DNA from: Streptomyces anulatus
Lineage (GTDB): Bacteria; Actinomycetota; Actinomycetes; Streptomycetales; Streptomycetaceae
DNA length: 64,000 nt
NCBI RefSeq assembly: GCF_014650675.1
Contig: NZ_BMVK01000001.1
Location: 744,001-808,000 of the forward strand
Direction: 5' to 3'
The position numbers and the translations under genes are program-made. Below, piece after piece: positions 58,989 to 64,000 of the stretch. Under the pieces are notes generated by a model that was given only the letters and a program-made list of their open reading frames with translations, was not told the origin of the DNA and ran no database searches. Numbering within the stretch: position 1 is the first letter of the stretch; the number at the start of each line of letters is the position of its first letter.

Positions 58989-59347
58989 TGACCACCGCGA
59001 CGATCACGACGGCACAGGGCACCGGATTCGTCCGGCTCGCCCACGGAACGGACTGGCTGACGGTCTGCGACCGGGCCCTGCTGACCCCTGGGCGGGGCGT
59101 GGCGGTGCTGCTGCCGGACGGGGACCAGGCGGCCGTCTTCATGGACCGGGCCGGTCAGGTGTACGCGATCGGCAACCGGGACCCGTTCACCGGGGCGTAC
59201 GTCCTCTCGCGCGGCCTGCTCGGCTCCGCGGGCGGGCGGCCGTTCGTGGCCTCCCCGCTGCTGAAGCAGCGCTTCGACCTGGCGACGGGCGCGTGCCTGG
59301 ACGACGAGGGGGCGGCGGTGCCGGTCTTCACCGTACGGACGGACTGA
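58988..59347 (+). CDS. nirD: Nitrite reductase, small (Rieske-like) subunit
   Basis: A 119-aa NirD-type protein with the Rieske fold (VRLAHGTDWLTVCDRALLTPGRGVAVLLPDGDQAAVF, split in strands; AIGNRDPFTGAYVLSRGLLG). The Cys/His cluster ligands of true Rieske proteins are absent, as usual in NirD. It completes the NADH nitrite reductase with NirB, and is translationally coupled to it. Confidence 0.95.
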   Translation: MTTATITTAQGTGFVRLAHGTDWLTVCDRALLTPGRGVAVLLPDGDQAAVFMDRAGQVYAIGNRDPFTGAYVLSRGLLGSAGGRPFVASPLLKQRFDLATGACLDDEGAAVPVFTVRTD

Positions 59348-59510
59348 CCGGCTCCGGGGGCGGCCGGGTCGCGGAACGCGGCCTGTGCAACTCCTCCGCC
59401 GCCCGTTCACCTGCTCTCGACGCTCCGTCAACTCTGCTCTCCTACAGTCCTGACGCGCGACCCGCCGGCCCGTCCGGAGCGGCGGGCCCACACTCATCCG
59501 TGGAGTGATC

Positions 59511-60677
59511 GTGGAACGTCGGACCTTCTTGCGCACCGCGGTGATCGGCGGCTCGGCGGCCGCCTTCGGCGGCACGCTGTGGCGGGGCGCCGCCTTCGCC
59601 GACCCGGCCCAGCCGGCCCCCGGCCCGTACGGCGCGCTCCAGGCCGCCAACGGCGACGGGATCCAGCTGCCGAGCGGCTTCACCAGCCGTGTCGTCGCCC
59701 GCTCCGGGCAGACCGTGCCCGGCACCTCCTACCGCTGGCACAGCGCGCCCGACGGCGGGGCGACGTACGCCGACGGCTCGGGCTGGATCTACGTCTCCAA
59801 CGCCGAGGTGTCCCCGAGCAGCGGGGGCGGGGCGAGCGCGGTGAAGTTCGACTCCTCGGGAACGGTGACGTCCGCGTACCGGATCCTGGCCGATACGAAC
59901 AACAACTGCGCGGGCGGCGCCACCCCGTGGAAGACCTGGCTGTCCTGCGAGGAGGTCACCCGCGGGTATGTGTACGAGACCGACCCCTGGGGTGTGAACG
60001 CGGCGGTGCGGCGTCCGGCGATGGGCCGCTTCAAGCACGAGGCCGCCGCCGCCGACCCGGACCACGGGTACGTCTACCTCACCGAGGACGAGAGCGACGG
60101 CCGCTTCTACCGCTTCCGGCCCACGACCTGGGGGAACCTGTCGAGCGGCACCCTTCAGGTGCTGGTCGCGGGCACGGCCACCTCCACTCCGGTGACCTGG
60201 GCGAACGTGCCGGACCCGGCCGGCTCCTCCACCCAGACCCGGCACCAGGTGTCCGGGGCGAAGGTCTTCAACGGCGGTGAGGGCTGCTTCTACGCGGCGG
60301 GCACCTGCTGGTTCACCACCAAGGGCGACAACCGGGTGTGGGCGTACGACGCGAACACCTCGTCGATCTCGCTCGCGTACGACGACTCACTGGTGACGGG
60401 CGGCTCCGCCCCGCTGACCGGCGTGGACAACGTCACCCGGTCCGGATCCGGGGACCTCTACATCGCGGAGGACGGCGGGAACATGGAGATCTGCCTGATC
60501 ACGCCGGACGACACGGTGGCCCCGTTCCTGCGGATCACCGGCCAGTCCGGGTCGGAGATCACCGGGCCCGCGTTCTCGCCGGACGGCGGCCGGCTCTACT
60601 TCTCCTCGCAGCGGGGGACGAGCGGAAGCTCGTCCGGCGGCATCACGTACGAGGTGAAGGGGCCCTTCCGCAGCTGA
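59511..60677 (+). CDS. Tat-exported PhoX/DUF839-family protein
   Basis: A 388-aa protein with a twin-arginine signal (ERRTFLRTAVIGGSAAAFGG), cleaved near residue 30 (AAFA-DP). The mature part is a beta-propeller like PhoX (DUF839): NNNCAGGATPWKTWLSCEEV, RFKHEAAAADPDHGYVYLTED and NVTRSGSGDLYIAEDGGN, the segments that bind Fe/Ca in PhoX phosphatases. It is shorter than typical PhoX, so phosphatase activity is plausible but unproven. GTG at 59511 is taken since GGAG ends 5 nt before it. No PHO box was recognised in the 163-bp gap upstream. Confidence 0.83.
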   Translation: MERRTFLRTAVIGGSAAAFGGTLWRGAAFADPAQPAPGPYGALQAANGDGIQLPSGFTSRVVARSGQTVPGTSYRWHSAPDGGATYADGSGWIYVSNAEVSPSSGGGASAVKFDSSGTVTSAYRILADTNNNCAGGATPWKTWLSCEEVTRGYVYETDPWGVNAAVRRPAMGRFKHEAAAADPDHGYVYLTEDESDGRFYRFRPTTWGNLSSGTLQVLVAGTATSTPVTWANVPDPAGSSTQTRHQVSGAKVFNGGEGCFYAAGTCWFTTKGDNRVWAYDANTSSISLAYDDSLVTGGSAPLTGVDNVTRSGSGDLYIAEDGGNMEICLITPDDTVAPFLRITGQSGSEITGPAFSPDGGRLYFSSQRGTSGSSSGGITYEVKGPFRS

Positions 60678-60709
60678 CGGGAGCCGCCTCACCGATCGGG
60701 CGGCGGGCC

Positions 60710-60735
60710 GGCCGGCGCGGGGCGCCGCGCCGGCC
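60710..60735. terminator. GC hairpin between convergent genes
   Basis: An 11-bp perfect stem (60710-60720 with 60725-60735) and a 4-nt loop lie between the PhoX-like and VOC genes. Confidence 0.5.
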
Positions 60736-60764
60736 CGGCGTGCCCGCCGTGCCCGTCCGCCGGC

Positions 60765-61175
60765 TCAGGCCTGGCCTTCGGCGGCGGCCGGGTCCATCCA
60801 GATGACCTCCCAGATGTGGTGGTCAGGGTCCTGGAACGAGCGGCCGTACATGAAGCCCATGTCCTGCGTCTCGCCCGCCGGGGAGCCGCCGGAGGCCAGG
60901 GCGGCGTCCGCGAGACGGTCGACCTCCTCGCGGCTGTCGCAGCTCAGCGCGAGGATGACCTCGGTGGTCTTCGAGGCGTCGGCGACGTCCTTCTTGGTGA
61001 AGTCCTTGAAGCGTGGCTCGGTCATCAGCATGGCGAAGATGGTGTCGCTGATGACCAGACAGGCGGTCTTGTCGTCACTGAACGCCGGGTTGAAGCCGTA
61101 GCCCAGCTTCTCGAAGAAGCCCTTGGTGGTCTCCAGGTCCTTCACCGGCAGGTTCACGAAGATCATCTGAGCCAT
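60765..61175 (-). CDS. VOC-family (glyoxalase/bleomycin-resistance fold) protein
   Basis: A 136-aa paired beta-alpha-beta-beta-beta protein: MIFVNLPVKDLETTKGFFEKLGY, SDTIFAMLMTEPRFKDF, and FQDPDHHIWEVIWMDP at the C-terminus (metal-site His and Glu). This 'lactoylglutathione lyase-like' group is common in Streptomyces; substrate unknown. ATG at 61175 is preceded by GAGGAAA. It has lower GC and more Lys than its neighbours. Confidence 0.85.
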   Translation of the reverse strand: MAQMIFVNLPVKDLETTKGFFEKLGYGFNPAFSDDKTACLVISDTIFAMLMTEPRFKDFTKKDVADASKTTEVILALSCDSREEVDRLADAALASGGSPAGETQDMGFMYGRSFQDPDHHIWEVIWMDPAAAEGQA

Positions 61176-61317
61176 GGTCGTTTCCTCTTCCTCTGTCCCG
61201 TGGCGCCCGCGGTGGTCCGTCCGGCGCTTTCGATGGTTAGACGGCGGGGCCGCGCCGAACTCATCGGCGCACGGCAGAAGATTTGCACGGCCCACTGACA
61301 ACGGCCCGGGACTGCCC

Positions 61318-62361
61318 TCAGGGCAGGGCGAGCGGGGCTCCGCCGCGCAGCAGGGAGCCGCCGAGCGGGGTCAGCGTGTGCAGGACCGAGCTGCCGTGCC
61401 GCAGCGTCAGGACCAGGCCCGCCTCGCGCAGCACGGAGGCGTGCTGGCTCGCGGAGGCCAGCGACACCCCGGCCCGGCGGGCGAGTTCGCTGGTGGTGCA
61501 GCCGTTGCCGATGGAGGAGAGGACGGCCGAGCGGGTGTGTCCGACGAGCCGGCCGAGCCAGGGGCCCGGCTCGGCGAAGACCGGGGCTCCGGGGTTGGCC
61601 ACCGGGTAGACGAGCACCGGCGGGAGCGACGGGTCGCGGTAGACCACGGGCGTGCCCCGGCAGAAGAAGGACGGCTGGAGCAGCAGCCCGCGCCCGTCCA
61701 GGTGCAGATCGCGGTCGAACGGGTAGTCCGCCTCCAGCACGGGCGAACGCCACCGGATCATCGGCGGCAGCGTGGCCAGGAGCCCGTCCGCTCCGCCGTC
61801 CAGCAGGGCCCGGCCGCGGACGGCCCGGTCCGCCTCGACGCTGGCCCGGATGTGTGGCCAGTAGGGCTCCACGGCCGCGTGGTGGTAGCTGCGGAGGGCC
61901 CCGATGAGCCGGGCGAGCGGCTCGGCACGGCCCTCCATGAGTGCGGCGGGCAGCGCCGCGCTCGCTCTCCCCGCTCCGGGGTCCTGTTGACGCGGGCCGG
62001 CGGACAGGCCGGCCCGCTGCCGTATCCGCCCGGCGGCCAGCAGCTCCAGCTCCGCGTGGACGCGGTCGGCCGGGGTGTCGCGCAACGCCTCTATTCCGAC
62101 GTCGAGCCCGAAAGGCTCGGCGCCCTCCTGGGAGGGCGTCAGAAAATCCGGGAAATAGCCGCGGGGCGGGACGACCGCCGCCAGCAGCTGTGCTTCACCA
62201 TTCAACCGCGCCCGGGATTCCGAACGCCATTTCCCGAACACCGTCGAAGCACGCCGGTCCCTGATCCGGTGAAAACTGAGAATGGTTTCCCACAGTGCGT
62301 CCGGCCTCGTGGCCATCCGCACCCGCGAAAGGTCCAGCCTGGACACATGGATACGCAGCAC
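61318..62361 (-). CDS. ArsR-type HTH transcriptional regulator
   Basis: A 347-aa protein with a C-terminal winged helix (about residues 275-340: RSAVLSSIGNGCTTSELARRAGVSLASASQHASVLREAGLV, read as TSELARRAGVSLASASQHAS). A long N-terminal sensor-like region follows the pattern of Streptomyces DUF5937-type ArsR regulators. No metal-binding Cys pair is seen. GTG at 62361 is tentative: its GGGGGAG is only 2 nt away, and a farther in-frame start is possible. The target may be the neighbouring divergent region; nothing identifies it. Confidence 0.75.
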   Translation of the reverse strand: MLRIHVSRLDLSRVRMATRPDALWETILSFHRIRDRRASTVFGKWRSESRARLNGEAQLLAAVVPPRGYFPDFLTPSQEGAEPFGLDVGIEALRDTPADRVHAELELLAAGRIRQRAGLSAGPRQQDPGAGRASAALPAALMEGRAEPLARLIGALRSYHHAAVEPYWPHIRASVEADRAVRGRALLDGGADGLLATLPPMIRWRSPVLEADYPFDRDLHLDGRGLLLQPSFFCRGTPVVYRDPSLPPVLVYPVANPGAPVFAEPGPWLGRLVGHTRSAVLSSIGNGCTTSELARRAGVSLASASQHASVLREAGLVLTLRHGSSVLHTLTPLGGSLLRGGAPLALP

Positions 62362-62605
62362 CGCTCCCCCACCTGTTGCATCCGCAATTGCCCCCACCAA
62401 AGGGTATGCGGGCCGTCACAGGAGGTCACCACGGGGTTTCGGCCAGAAGTGAAAGGTCTCGCCCCGTTCCGCTTCACCCGAAAAGCTGTACGGCGTCGGG
62501 TACGCATCCGGTGCCCACCGGATGAGCACGTGAAGGCCGTGGGGGGCTTTGTGTGTTCGGCGGCGGTGGGCGACGGTGCGGCTCCGTACCCGACGGGGGT
62601 AAGCC

Positions 62606-62643
62606 GGGTGCGGTCCATGGGTGGGGATCCATGGACCGCACCC
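62606..62643. terminator. 15-bp perfect hairpin
   Basis: GGGTGCGGTCCATGG (62606-62620) pairs with CCATGGACCGCACCC (62629-62643), loop GTGGGGAT. It is far from any stop codon, so a regulatory dyad is an alternative. Confidence 0.45.
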
Positions 62644-62810
62644 CGGTCCCCGGCGCGCCACCCGAATTTCTTTGCGCATTGAACGAAGCAATGTGCCCTG
62701 CGCCACATTCCTCGCGCGGCATTCGGTGCGCGATCCTGACGATTTCCCGGTACCACCGGTCATTTCCGCACACGCCACTTCCGTACCGTCGCCGGCCGGC
62801 GCAGGACGAA

Positions 62811-62934
62811 GCGGCGGCACCCCCGCACAGGGTGCCGCCGCTTCTCGGTGGGCCTTCGAGGCCTTGGTCGGTGGGCAGGGCTGTTCGTGCAGCCCTGCCC
62901 ATGAGGATCCGGGCTGTTCGTGCAGCCCGGATCC
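62811..62934 (-). terminator. Three tandem hairpins downstream of ppdK
   Basis: Stems: GGATCCGGGCTG 62905-62916 with 62923-62934; GGGCAGGGCTG 62873-62883 with 62890-62900; GCGGCGGCACCC 62811-62822 with 62830-62841. The first two share an identical TTCGTG loop and CTG/CAG loop-closing bases. The nearest lies 10 bp after the ppdK stop. Confidence 0.75.
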
Positions 62935-62944
62935 GGAGCCCGGG

Positions 62945-64000
<1,056 letters not shown>

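Larger units (their letters stand above)
62362..62944. other. Intergenic region with four strong hairpins, no clear gene
   Basis: This 583-bp stretch lies between the ArsR-type gene and the ppdK stop. It contains a 15-bp hairpin at 62606-62643 and three terminator-like hairpins at 62811-62841, 62873-62900 and 62905-62934. I found no frame with both a ribosome binding site and a recognisable protein. Confidence 0.6.

Overview
The window is high-GC actinobacterial DNA and almost certainly Streptomyces. GTG starts and 1-4 nt stop/start overlaps are frequent. The right half carries a typical Streptomyces core set: an HrdA-type sigma factor, dnaG, dgt, a SoxR-box flavin reductase, nirBD and ppdK. 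The order resembles what I recall of the S. coelicolor SCO2460-2494 region, but I could not check this.

Layout. (1) 1-5.8 kb is an accessory redox group: a secreted bicovalent-FAD oxidase (cut by the window edge), a cupin, an operon of sarcosine-oxidase-like, NmrA-like and DsbA/HCCA-isomerase-like genes, and a divergent LacI regulator. The divergent region between the oxidase and cupin genes and the one between soxA and the LacI gene each hold an 18-bp dyad of the form ATCACG-N6-CGTGAT. (2) 5.7-14.7 kb is a purine-salvage/catabolism locus. A leftward NCS2 permease, aminohydrolase and TauE-type permease operon lies opposite rightward xdhABC (xanthine dehydrogenase). Between them sit two overlapping LacI-type palindromes and a 25-codon ORF with a strong ribosome binding site. 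(3) 14.8-34.5 kb is a compact nonribosomal peptide locus. It has hmaS, a fused hmo-hpgT gene (4-hydroxyphenylglycine supply), a membrane protein, one 4280-aa four-module NRPS (C-A-T x4, no thioesterase), two degenerate hot-dog dehydratase-like proteins and a stand-alone acyl carrier protein. By-eye A-domain codes suggest Thr, a hydroxyphenylglycine-like residue, Asn/Asp and Gly. (4) 34.7-64 kb is mostly core: a SpoIIE-type phosphatase, one CAU tRNA and two tRNA-Asn genes, a YtxH-like protein, a FGGY kinase, a heterodimeric ABC exporter, sigma factor, dnaG, an FAD reductase, dgt, a CbiX-like chelatase, a SanA-like protein, a gamma-glutamylcyclotransferase-fold protein, cutA, the SoxR-box reductase, a class IV aminotransferase, a class F sortase with a neighbouring surface protein, a TauE permease, nirBD, a Tat-exported PhoX/DUF839-like protein, a VOC protein, an ArsR-type regulator and the 3' part of ppdK.

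The genes fall into functional sets. LacI and the tandem operator probably switch purine import, deamination and oxidation together. HmaS and Hmo-HpgT make the nonproteinogenic residue for the NRPS. The EntF-like first condensation domain plus a free ACP and hot-dog proteins suggest an acyl-capped peptide that must be finished by proteins outside the window. Conspicuous perfect hairpins separate several convergent gene pairs. I saw no insertion sequence, prophage or CRISPR array.
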